Shown: positions 1-5,581 of the stretch, in pieces
How positions within the stretch are numbered: the first letter of the stretch is position 1
How the letters are laid out: every line of letters starts with the position of its first letter
DNA from: Bacteriovoracaceae bacterium
GTDB taxonomy: Bacteria > Bdellovibrionota > UBA1018
NCBI GenBank assembly: GCA_023250755.1
Contig: JAHFAC010000035.1
Coordinates: 1-11,095, forward strand
DNA: 11,095 nt
Direction: 5' to 3'
The notes under the pieces: model-generated
The model's database searches: none
Seen by the model: only the letters and a program-made list of their open reading frames with translations
Told to the model about the DNA's origin: nothing
Made by a program: the position numbers and the translations under genes

Positions 1-371
1 CCGTTTACTCCCTCGAAGGAAAGGCTTTGCTCGATTACCGCGTTGAAATGGTAAACACCCTTACAAGTCCCCGTGAAATGAAAAGCGAAATCACAGTTAC
101 CCGATTGGACGGGACTCTCATTCAACACCTCAATCAAACCATAAAAGACACGGACCATGGGTTCACCTCTGATTCTGAGCAGGGCCAAGGCGGGGGCTTT
201 TGCTTGGGTGAAGGAATGTGCATGAGCTACGTAGGTTCGCAAACCGCTCGCGCCTTTGCGAGCACCCTGGTCGTAGACCCACCCTCGGCGCTTCGAATCC
301 TCAGGACTGAACTTCAAAACGGAAAAGCCGTGCAATTTTACCGCGAAAAATACGTCCGAATTCATCAGTAA
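1..371 (+). CDS. 3' end of an unrecognised protein gene, cut by the left edge
   Basis: The reading frame is open from base 3 to the TAA at 369-371 and has no stop before the window edge, so this is the C-terminal part (about 122 residues) of a longer gene. The first possible start inside the window is a TTG at 27 with no ribosome binding site, so it is not taken as the true start. The visible part is hydrophilic and looks beta-rich (alternating polar and hydrophobic residues such as EITVTRLDGT). It holds a Gly-rich, two-Cys segment (GFCLGEGMCMSYVG, visible residues 66-79). Cys pairs like this suit an exported protein, but the signal peptide, if any, lies outside the window. I do not recognise the family. 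A hairpin follows the stop by about 40 bases. Confidence 0.7.
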   Translation, partial: VYSLEGKALLDYRVEMVNTLTSPREMKSEITVTRLDGTLIQHLNQTIKDTDHGFTSDSEQGQGGGFCLGEGMCMSYVGSQTARAFASTLVVDPPSALRILRTELQNGKAVQFYREKYVRIHQ

Positions 372-412
372 TACTAGCTGCAAAAAATTCCAGCTGTAAA
401 ATTTAAACTCAG

Positions 413-442
413 CCAGGGGCTCCACTAAAAGTGGGCCCCTGG
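413..442 (+). terminator. Stem-loop terminator after the partial first gene
   Basis: CCAGGGGC (413-420) pairs with GCCCCTGG (435-442). After a bulged T421, CCAC (422-425) pairs with GTGG (431-434) around a TAAAA loop. This makes a 12-bp stem. It is followed by ATTATTCTC, a mediocre U tract, so termination may be incomplete. A GTG at 431 that opens the kinase reading frame lies inside this stem, which argues against translation starting there. Confidence 0.7.
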
Positions 443-493
443 ATTATTCTCAATCGCTATAAAAAATATGATATCAACTCAGAAATAACAACC

Positions 494-1654
494 ATGGATC
501 AAATTATGCGAAACATGAGGATAATCCGATCTGCCTTAAAACACATCCTTGGTTGGAATAAGCCCTGGAGCAAGAACCAGCTCACGAACTATCTTCGCCT
601 GGTGCTTTTTATTAACCCCCTTCTCTCCTTTGTTTTCATGATGCTTATTGGATCGACTGATCATTTTTGGATCGATTGGCTTTGCACCAATGTGGTCTCT
701 GATGCCTGCACTTCAGCTGCCTTTGCCCTGATTGGCATGGTGATCACTTTGGAGCATTTTCTTTATCCTCTGTTTGGCAAGGATCCCCCCGAGCATGGCC
801 GCCCCTGGAGGATTCTGATCTCCGCCCTTTCAATTCTGCCTGGAATGGGTGTGGGTTTTTTTCTTTCAAGAAAACTCTCCCTCGCTTTGGGTCACCCGTG
901 GGATGCCCCAAACCTTCAAGACTACAGAATTGGAATGTTTTACGGAATTGCCATTATGACTATTTCCATTCTCTTAGAGACCCGCCGCGAAGCGCGAGAG
1001 GCCCACCGCACAGCAGAGATGAAATCGATCCAGCTAGAAAAGCAAAAACTTCAAGCCCAACTTACTGCTCTCACCGCACAAATGAGTCCGCACCTCCTTT
1101 TCAATACTCTCAATACAATTGCATCTCTGATCCCACAATCTCCTGCAGTCGCTGAAGAAATCACCATCCAGCTCTCAGAGCTTTTTCGCTTTGTTCTCGA
1201 AGCCAGCCGAAACGAAAAGCACTCCCTCTCTGACGAATTGAATCTCTGCCACGCTTATCTTTCTATTGAAAAATCCAGATTTGGAAATCGACTAAAAAGC
1301 CAAGTTGAAATCCATCCAGAGATGGATCCTTCTCAGATCCAGGTACCAGCCCTGCTTTTACAACCTCTCGTCGAAAATGCTGTAAAATACGCAGTCTCAA
1401 CGAGAATGTCCGGGGGACTAGTCACAATCCGTGCCTTTCATGAAATGGATCTCATCCATCTTTTAGTAGAAGATGATGGGCCTGGTTTTGGTGCCTCACC
1501 CGTTGAGAGCGGAGCTGGCAGCGCCATTGAAAACTGCCGATCCCGCTTACAGCTTCAATATGGAGACAGGGCAAGCTTTGAGATACAAAATCGCAAAGGA
1601 GGAGGCACCGCCGTTGCACTCCGACTGCCAATCAACGAAAGGAGCCTCACGTGA
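494..1654 (+). CDS. Membrane-bound sensor histidine kinase, LytS/YehU type (His_kinase family)
   Basis: The protein has 386 residues if it starts at the ATG at 494; ATGs at 506 and 515 are also possible. An upstream in-frame GTG at 431 sits in the terminator stem and is rejected. No strong Shine-Dalgarno is visible. About four hydrophobic segments lie near residues 35-54, 67-91, 105-125 and 145-162. A charged, probably coiled-coil stretch (164-195) leads to the phospho-acceptor box AQMSPHLLFNTLNTI, with the His at about residue 200. The ATP-binding part shows the N-box LLLQPLVENAVKYAV (Asn at about 295), the G1 box VEDDGPGF (327-332) and a terminal GGGTAVALRLP. This is the usual order of the His_kinase/HATPase_c family. 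It probably autophosphorylates and passes the phosphate to the regulator whose start overlaps its stop. There is no recognised extracytoplasmic sensor domain, so the signal is unknown and may be membrane-derived. Confidence 0.93.
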   Translation: MDQIMRNMRIIRSALKHILGWNKPWSKNQLTNYLRLVLFINPLLSFVFMMLIGSTDHFWIDWLCTNVVSDACTSAAFALIGMVITLEHFLYPLFGKDPPEHGRPWRILISALSILPGMGVGFFLSRKLSLALGHPWDAPNLQDYRIGMFYGIAIMTISILLETRREAREAHRTAEMKSIQLEKQKLQAQLTALTAQMSPHLLFNTLNTIASLIPQSPAVAEEITIQLSELFRFVLEASRNEKHSLSDELNLCHAYLSIEKSRFGNRLKSQVEIHPEMDPSQIQVPALLLQPLVENAVKYAVSTRMSGGLVTIRAFHEMDLIHLLVEDDGPGFGASPVESGAGSAIENCRSRLQLQYGDRASFEIQNRKGGGTAVALRLPINERSLT

Positions 1655-2400
1655 TCCGCGCCCTCTTGGTAGACGACGAAACTCCTGCGCGAAAACGCCT
1701 CAGCCGCCTACTTGAGACCTATGCAGACTTTGAAATCATCGGCGAAGCTGAAAATGGAGTTTTAGCGCTTGAAAAAATCTCTGAACTTAAACCTGACCTT
1801 GTCTTTCTCGACATTGAAATGCCCGAGCTCGATGGTCTCGGTGTTGCTCGGTCTTTGGGTGAAACCCCACCTGCTATCGTATTTGTTACAGCCTATGACG
1901 AACATGCACTCAAAGCATTCGATGCCGCTGCTTTTGATTATCTCTTAAAACCAGTTGCGAAAGCCCGACTCAGTAAAACCATCGACAGACTGCGTGAAAA
2001 AATAGGAAATAAACAAGACCTATCGCCCTTTTTAACTTCCCTCAGAAAAGAACGCGCTCCCAGCCGCCTTGCCATCCGCAGCGGTAACCGCTACGTCGTT
2101 TTTGATCCGAAAAAAGTCTCAGCCATCATCGCCCGTGACCATTACGCAGCCCTCCTAATCGATGGCCGTGAACTTTTAGCGGATGACCCGCTGGACACCC
2201 TAGCCACGCGACTCGACCCTGAGCTTTTTATCCGAATTCATCGAAGCGCTCTGATTAATATTAACTACCTCCAAACCCTGGAGTGCGAAGGAGATCGTAA
2301 ATACACCGCGATCCTCTCGGACACATCTCACACCAAGGTCCCTATAGCGCGAGAACGATTGGACGAAGTCAAAAAAAAACTGGGGCTTGCCTCCTACTAA
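1651..2400 (+). CDS. LytTR-family response regulator
   Basis: The protein has 249 residues and starts at a GTG. AAAGGAG lies about 7 bases upstream, inside the kinase gene. The kinase stop overlaps the start by 4 nt (GTGA), indicating translational coupling and a cognate pair. Residues 1-115 are a receiver domain: acidic pocket VDDE (8-9), phospho-acceptor Asp54 in FLDIEMP, Thr80 and Lys100 in LLKP. Residues about 139-245 are a LytTR DNA-binding domain, with RSGNRYVVFDPKKVSAI, FIRIHRSALINI and a basic C-terminal end. Proteins of this LytR/AlgR/YehT type bind direct-repeat sites and often control envelope, exported-protein or stress genes. The targets are not visible here; the nearby exported-protein operon is one candidate, by proximity only. 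Confidence 0.95.
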   Translation: MIRALLVDDETPARKRLSRLLETYADFEIIGEAENGVLALEKISELKPDLVFLDIEMPELDGLGVARSLGETPPAIVFVTAYDEHALKAFDAAAFDYLLKPVAKARLSKTIDRLREKIGNKQDLSPFLTSLRKERAPSRLAIRSGNRYVVFDPKKVSAIIARDHYAALLIDGRELLADDPLDTLATRLDPELFIRIHRSALININYLQTLECEGDRKYTAILSDTSHTKVPIARERLDEVKKKLGLASY

Positions 2401-2426
2401 GTTTTTGAGGTTAAACACTGAGCCTG

Positions 2427-2440
2427 CGGCCTCACGGCCG
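2427..2440. terminator. Small hairpin between convergent genes
   Basis: CGGCC (2427-2431) pairs with GGCCG (2436-2440) around TCAC. Read on the minus strand the loop is GTGA, a GNRA-type tetraloop. It lies between the converging response-regulator and nucleotidyltransferase genes. On the plus strand it is followed by AAATTTAAAAA; on the minus strand CTGAGCC-type sequence follows. With only 5 bp and no U run it is at best a weak terminator. Confidence 0.35.
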
Positions 2441-2463
2441 AAATTTAAAAATGAGGACAATCC

Positions 2464-2994
2464 CTAGCCTTTAAGGTTTTGAATAAGAACTTCAAGTCGA
2501 TTTGCTTTTTCAGTATGGGTAGTCTTCTTTTTTTCCTTTTTCACCAGCTTAAGGAGATTTTCGGGATCAAACGGCTCCTTAGATCGCTTGGTAAACTCTA
2601 AATAAACAATGCAATCTCTCAAGTCTGACTCTGAAAACCGGGATAGTTTAAGTTGAAAAAACAAATGAATATCTGGCCGATAAAAGGTCGATTTTTTTCC
2701 ACGATGCAAAACAATGAGGTGGCTTTGGAAGGAATCGATTTTATATAGAAAATAAGCGGCTGCTTGATTAATACTCTCAATTGGCAATCCCAGCTCTTCG
2801 GCTATCCCCATTAGTGCAAGAGTGTGATTAGGAGCTGAAGGCGAAAGCATTGCCACATCAATATCAGTCGTCGTACGATGATCGATGCCAAGTAAAGGCA
2901 ATACAGTCCCACCCACAACGACCCACTCACCGACCAAATGATCCCCGGCTCGTTTCAAAAATTTCCTTAAAATTCTTGGAGTCAAGGGCTTCAT
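2464..2994 (-). CDS. AbiEii/DUF6036-like nucleotidyltransferase, putative toxin or effector
   Basis: The protein has 176 residues. The segment WVVVGGTVLPLL (24-35) followed by RTTTDIDV (40-47) is the nucleotidyltransferase-fold signature GG...R-T-x-D-x-D, with presumed metal-binding Asp44 and Asp46. Further on, FQLKLSRFSESDLRDC (113-128) resembles the K...R..DL.D segment seen after the catalytic core in AbiEii and DUF6036 proteins. The C-terminal part is very Lys-rich (151-164). The ATG overlaps the stop of the upstream XRE gene (ATGA), and no Shine-Dalgarno precedes it, so translation probably depends on reinitiation after the XRE gene. AbiEii-type proteins are toxins of type IV toxin-antitoxin and phage-abortive systems, usually paired with a winged-helix AbiEi; here the partner is XRE type. 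The toxin role is inference. It could instead be a resistance-type or RNA-modifying nucleotidyltransferase. Confidence 0.78.
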   Translation of the reverse strand: MKPLTPRILRKFLKRAGDHLVGEWVVVGGTVLPLLGIDHRTTTDIDVAMLSPSAPNHTLALMGIAEELGLPIESINQAAAYFLYKIDSFQSHLIVLHRGKKSTFYRPDIHLFFQLKLSRFSESDLRDCIVYLEFTKRSKEPFDPENLLKLVKKEKKKTTHTEKANRLEVLIQNLKG

Positions 2995-3509
2995 AAAAAG
3001 GCACTCAGCCGTGCGGCCGATTGGCGCTTGAGTTGGATGATCCTTCCGGTGAGTTTTTTTGGAAAAAAACCAAGAAATAGCGGAGAAGGATGGATATTCA
3101 GTCGATAAAAGCTGGGATAATATGATCTTATGGCAAGGAGCAATGCCTGAATAATTTCAAGCTTTCTTGGATCAGTCCCGTGGGTATGGTTTTTCATCTC
3201 TAGACAAGCGGATCGAAGAGCTTTCAGAAGCTGCTGGGAAGAAGGAGCGGGAAGATTACTTTTTTTTGTAGCCAGCAAAGGCGCACCGCAAGCGGCTAGC
3301 AAATCCCAGTCCACAGGTGCAAATTGAATACTGATACTCAATCCAAGCGCCTCAAGAAGAGCAGTAAGGGTCGAGAAAGAAGGATTCCCACGTCCTGCTT
3401 CAATCTTTTGAATATTGGGTAGGCTGATTTTAGAAATTTGGGCTAGCTCAGATTGAGTTAAACCTAGGTTTTTTCTGTAATCTCTGACGAGAAATGAAAT
3501 ACTGAGCAT
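2991..3509 (-). CDS. XRE-family helix-turn-helix protein with long C-terminal domain, putative antitoxin/autorepressor
   Basis: The protein has 172 residues from the ATG at 3509. A GTG at 3515 is in frame, but the predicted transcription start falls about at or downstream of it, so the ATG is preferred. Residues 6-60 form a classic Cro/C1-type domain: VRDYRKNLGLTQSELAQ, then SLPNIQKIEAGRGNPSFSTL, with a terminal LLEALGLSI. Residues about 61-172 are not a standard HTH tail. They contain DWDLLAACGAPLL (67-79), YYPSFYR (130-136) and a basic stretch FPKKLTGRIIQLKR (149-162) that looks like a conserved partner-binding domain. The gene is first in a two-gene unit with the nucleotidyltransferase and overlaps it by 4 nt. 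A palindrome inside its promoter suggests autorepression. The antitoxin role is inferred from this layout. A plain transcriptional regulator is the alternative. Confidence 0.87.
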   Translation of the reverse strand: MLSISFLVRDYRKNLGLTQSELAQISKISLPNIQKIEAGRGNPSFSTLTALLEALGLSISIQFAPVDWDLLAACGAPLLATKKSNLPAPSSQQLLKALRSACLEMKNHTHGTDPRKLEIIQALLLAIRSYYPSFYRLNIHPSPLFLGFFPKKLTGRIIQLKRQSAARLSAFL

Positions 3510-3517
3510 TTGCACTT

Positions 3518-3546
3518 ATTATAATACGCATATTATACGATGTAAA
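3518..3546 (-). promoter_or_regulatory. Sigma-70-type promoter of the XRE-nucleotidyltransferase unit, probably leaderless
   Basis: On the minus strand, TTTACA (complement of 3541-3546) and a perfect TATAAT (complement of 3518-3523) are separated by exactly 17 bases. Transcription would begin about 7 bases after the -10 box, near 3510-3511, one or two bases before the ATG at 3509. The mRNA would therefore be leaderless or nearly so, which agrees with the absence of a Shine-Dalgarno. Confidence 0.72.
3520..3537. promoter_or_regulatory. Palindromic operator overlapping the XRE promoter
   Basis: TATAATA (3520-3526), CGCA, TATTATA (3531-3537) is a perfect 7-bp inverted repeat. It occupies the spacer between the -35 and -10 boxes and runs into the -10. 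A dimeric Cro/C1-type repressor bound here would block RNA polymerase. More copies of the same heptamer occur at 3548-3554 and 3584-3590, with a near match (CATAATA) at 3605-3611. The operator assignment is inference; AT-rich background makes some matches likely by chance. Confidence 0.6.
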
Positions 3547-3560
3547 ATATTATAAAAACC

Positions 3561-3584
3561 AATTAATACGAATAGTTATTAATT
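3561..3584. repeat. Second inverted repeat upstream of the XRE gene
   Basis: AATTAATA (3561-3568) and TATTAATT (3577-3584) are perfect 8-bp inverted arms around an 8-base spacer. The repeat lies upstream of the XRE -35 box, about 50 bases from its start. It may be an additional operator or part of an AT-rich upstream element. Confidence 0.45.
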
Positions 3585-3789
3585 ATAATAGGACTTAATT
3601 AGCGCATAATACAATCAAAAAAGCCGATCGCAAGTTAATTTTTTTAAAAACATTTGCCAATAGATACCCGTTTCCAGGAGCCGGCATCCGGTTTTCTGGT
3701 ACCAGTTCCCTGTTCTCAGAATTTAGACCTTTCAACCCCTGAGTATCCCCCCTTCCTGCCTCAAGAAACCTGTGCTAAATCTCCTCATT
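3585..3789. other. Non-coding stretch upstream of rdgB with several small inverted repeats
   Basis: No credible gene is seen here. The left half is AT-rich. Further right, CCAG (3674-3677), CCGG-CAT-CCGG (3681-3691) and CTGG (3696-3699) can fold into one hairpin. CTGGTACCAG (3696-3705) is a perfect 10-bp palindrome that would compete with it. CTCAG at 3714-3718 can pair with a downstream CTGAG. The region should hold the rdgB promoter, but I see no convincing -35/-10 pair. Confidence 0.4.
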
Positions 3790-4446
3790 ATGCGTATCGC
3801 AAACACCTTGGTCATAGCGTCCATGAATCCTGATAAATGGGAAGAGTTTCGCGCTCTTTTTCGCCCCTATCCCGAAGTCCAAGTCACTCCTCCGGAGGGA
3901 CTGATTCGAAATCCAGAAAAGTTGGCGCTGGTAGAGACTCACAATACCTATCTTGAAAATTCCATCGCCAAAGCACGGCTGGTCAATCAGGGCTGTCACT
4001 ATCCTGCCTTGGCCGATGATACTGGGCTTGAAGTCGACGCTCTGGATAGAAAACCCGGGATTCATACTTTTCGATACGCCAAACCAGCACCCGGTCAACC
4101 TGCGTTTTCAAAAGCTGCCCAGTGTGAGGCAAACATTCAACTCTTACTCAATGAACTCAAGAAAACCTCCGCTTCCTCACGCGCAGCCCGGTTTGTTACA
4201 GTACTCGCCCTCAATATGGAAGGGATTCTGATTCATTCCACAGGGGTTCTCGAGGGAAGCATTGCTGACTCCCCCCGCGGAAGTTATGGCTTTGGCTATG
4301 ATCCCATTTTCATTCCTCAAGGTTCCCAAAAAACATTGGCGGAGATGACAGAAGGTGAAAAAAACGCCATCTCTCACCGAGCTCGAGCTGTACAAGACCT
4401 CATGGAGCAGGTCCGAGCACGCGGAATCGTTTTTGCAAAACCCTGA
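3790..4446 (+). CDS. rdgB: RdgB/HAM1-family inosine/xanthosine triphosphate pyrophosphatase
   Basis: The protein has 218 residues from the ATG at 3790. An in-frame GTG at 3772 would add six residues that do not match the family start; no clear Shine-Dalgarno precedes either. The enzyme hydrolyses non-canonical purine NTPs (ITP, dITP, XTP) to monophosphates and pyrophosphate in the cytoplasm, keeping them out of DNA and RNA. Family motifs appear in order: the N-terminal substrate loop ASMNPDKWEEF, TYLENSIAKA, the catalytic ADDTGLEVDAL (Asp76-Asp77 region), PGIHTFRYA, GFGYDPIF (167-174), AEMTEGEK and SHRARAV (195-201). Length is slightly above the usual 195-205. The N-terminal loop reads SMNPDK rather than the common SGNxGK. 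The gene stands alone between a divergent XRE gene and the exported-protein genes 126 bases downstream. Confidence 0.95.
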   Translation: MRIANTLVIASMNPDKWEEFRALFRPYPEVQVTPPEGLIRNPEKLALVETHNTYLENSIAKARLVNQGCHYPALADDTGLEVDALDRKPGIHTFRYAKPAPGQPAFSKAAQCEANIQLLLNELKKTSASSRAARFVTVLALNMEGILIHSTGVLEGSIADSPRGSYGFGYDPIFIPQGSQKTLAEMTEGEKNAISHRARAVQDLMEQVRARGIVFAKP

Positions 4447-4464
4447 CCGCTCAACCCTCTGATG

Positions 4465-4505
4465 CTGACAAAAATAGGAAATTCGTGTCAGTCAATGTCA
4501 GCCAG
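4465..4505. promoter_or_regulatory. TGTCAG repeats upstream of the exported-protein operon
   Basis: TGTCAGTCAA (4486-4495) is followed directly by TGTCAGCCAG (4496-4505), two adjacent 10-base units with 8 of 10 identities. An inverted copy, CTGACA, lies at 4465-4470 and could form a weak hairpin with the first. One helical turn between units, placed just upstream of a putative promoter, suits a regulator site. The hairpin could alternatively attenuate read-through from rdgB. Both readings are inference. Confidence 0.35.
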
Positions 4506-4521
4506 AATGAGTTGAATTTTA

Positions 4522-4550
4522 TTGACGCATTGCAGTATTTCAATTATTCC
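4522..4550 (+). promoter_or_regulatory. Possible promoter of the exported-protein operon
   Basis: TTGACG (4522-4527) and TATTCC (4545-4550) are spaced by 17 bases. The -35 is good and the -10 poor (3 of 6). The transcription start would be near 4557, close to the Shine-Dalgarno GGAGGA at 4559-4564. A weak -10 is compatible with dependence on an activator. Confidence 0.35.
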
Positions 4551-4572
4551 TTCGTCCTGGAGGAATTGCTCA

Positions 4573-5562
4573 ATGTCTTTTGAAAAATCTCTGAATCGTT
4601 CAATTAAATCCTACGCCCCTCTTTTTGCTCTCTCTTTTTTTACGTCCTTTGTAGGCATGTCCAATGGCCTCGCTGATCATTACGAGCCTAATCCCACGCA
4701 GACCCTAACATTGAATTATGATGGCATCGTCTTTAGCCCGGCTTATTCACGCGACCGAGCAGAGCTAGTTCCTTTAAGAAAAGAAATCTTGAGACAAAAC
4801 CCGAGTGTACGCCTTGACGGGATGAAACTTCTCCGTATCGAAATCCTTGCGAAGTCTCAAGATTACAGTGGTGCAGCTTCAATCTGGGCCAATGGGCAAA
4901 TCTTAGCCTCTGCGTCGATCCCGCAATCAACTCAATTTGACAGCCCCTACCCCGCGACGTTTCTTTCGTCCGTAATCCCGTTGAGTGAAACAATTTCGTC
5001 GCCTTCTTTGCTAGAAAATAACCTGACCCTTCGCTTGGAAGGAAGGGCTTTACGTGTGATCCAAATCATACTCACGCTGACCACACCGCTCAATAATGAG
5101 CTCGTTTGCCAGCCGCGCGTGTCCTTATCAATTCCCTATGCTGCTCCCTACACAACAGTGCCAACATTTCAAATTTTCAATACACGCACCGGTAATTGGG
5201 TAGGCAGAGATGGACTCGGTTTTTCCACATATCAAGAATGTCAGTCTGCAGTTGCATCCTCTAAAAACGGGCTGGCATGCAGTTACAATGGCTTCCATTT
5301 TCAGCCCTTTAGAACAGTAGACAATTTAGCGCTCGGACCTGGAAATGCAGGATTCGATCTAATCACAAACTGCAATGCATCCGTTATGAGCTCAACACCA
5401 GAGCTAGTTTGTCTCTGGGATGGCCGAAGGAGCTCGGTACCCTATGCGCTCTATTCAATCATAACTAATGAGCCTGATTATCGAATGGGCTACAACCGGC
5501 GGTTCAGGAGTCTCGACGCCTGCATCGGCTACCTGGGTGCGACACCCTTTTTTCCTCATTGA
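4573..5562 (+). CDS. Exported protein with N-terminal beta-rich domain and C-terminal Cys-paired repeats
   Basis: The protein has 329 residues. GGAGGA at 4559-4564, 8 bases before the ATG at 4573, fixes the start; a TTG upstream at 4522 falls in the putative -35 box and is rejected. Residues 1-34 form a Sec signal peptide (basic SLNRSIKSY, hydrophobic APLFALSFFTSFVG, predicted cut NGLA|DHYEP). Residues about 65-172 look like a beta-rich domain similar to that of the third gene of the cluster. The C-terminal part has two copies of a repeat of about 45 residues (around 199-246 and 246-294), each with a C-x12-C pair (Cys223/Cys236, Cys267/Cys280), and an incomplete third copy with Cys317. Cys179 is additional. 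The next gene begins 19 bases on. I do not recognise the repeat family. The location is the periplasm or outside the cell, and the function is unknown. Confidence 0.88.
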   Translation: MSFEKSLNRSIKSYAPLFALSFFTSFVGMSNGLADHYEPNPTQTLTLNYDGIVFSPAYSRDRAELVPLRKEILRQNPSVRLDGMKLLRIEILAKSQDYSGAASIWANGQILASASIPQSTQFDSPYPATFLSSVIPLSETISSPSLLENNLTLRLEGRALRVIQIILTLTTPLNNELVCQPRVSLSIPYAAPYTTVPTFQIFNTRTGNWVGRDGLGFSTYQECQSAVASSKNGLACSYNGFHFQPFRTVDNLALGPGNAGFDLITNCNASVMSSTPELVCLWDGRRSSVPYALYSIITNEPDYRMGYNRRFRSLDACIGYLGATPFFPH

Positions 5563-5581
5563 AACAGGAAAGGAAATAAAA

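Noticed and set aside
431..493. Upstream GTG extension of the histidine kinase
   Set aside because: The GTG lies inside the right arm of the terminator hairpin and has no ribosome binding site; the added 21 residues do not resemble the family.
2200..2460. Minus-strand reading frame of 86 codons
   Set aside because: Lies mostly antisense to the LytTR domain, with no ribosome binding site or recognisable product.
2421..3030. Similar GC-rich patches near 2426-2440 and 3007-3020 flanking the nucleotidyltransferase gene, considered as mobile-element ends
   Set aside because: The similarity is limited to short GCGGCC-type strings; there are no longer terminal repeats, target duplications or transposase/integrase genes.
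3772..3789. GTG start extending rdgB by six codons
   Set aside because: The extra residues MLNLLI are not part of the family N-terminus, and the ATG at 3790 starts directly at the conserved first strand.
3775..4098. Minus-strand reading frame of 107 codons
   Set aside because: Antisense shadow of rdgB, whose protein motifs are unambiguous.
5468..5581. Upstream extension of the DUF3011-like protein
   Set aside because: It overlaps the end of the previous gene in another frame and would put 38 residues before a clear signal peptide; the ATG at 5582 has a good ribosome binding site.
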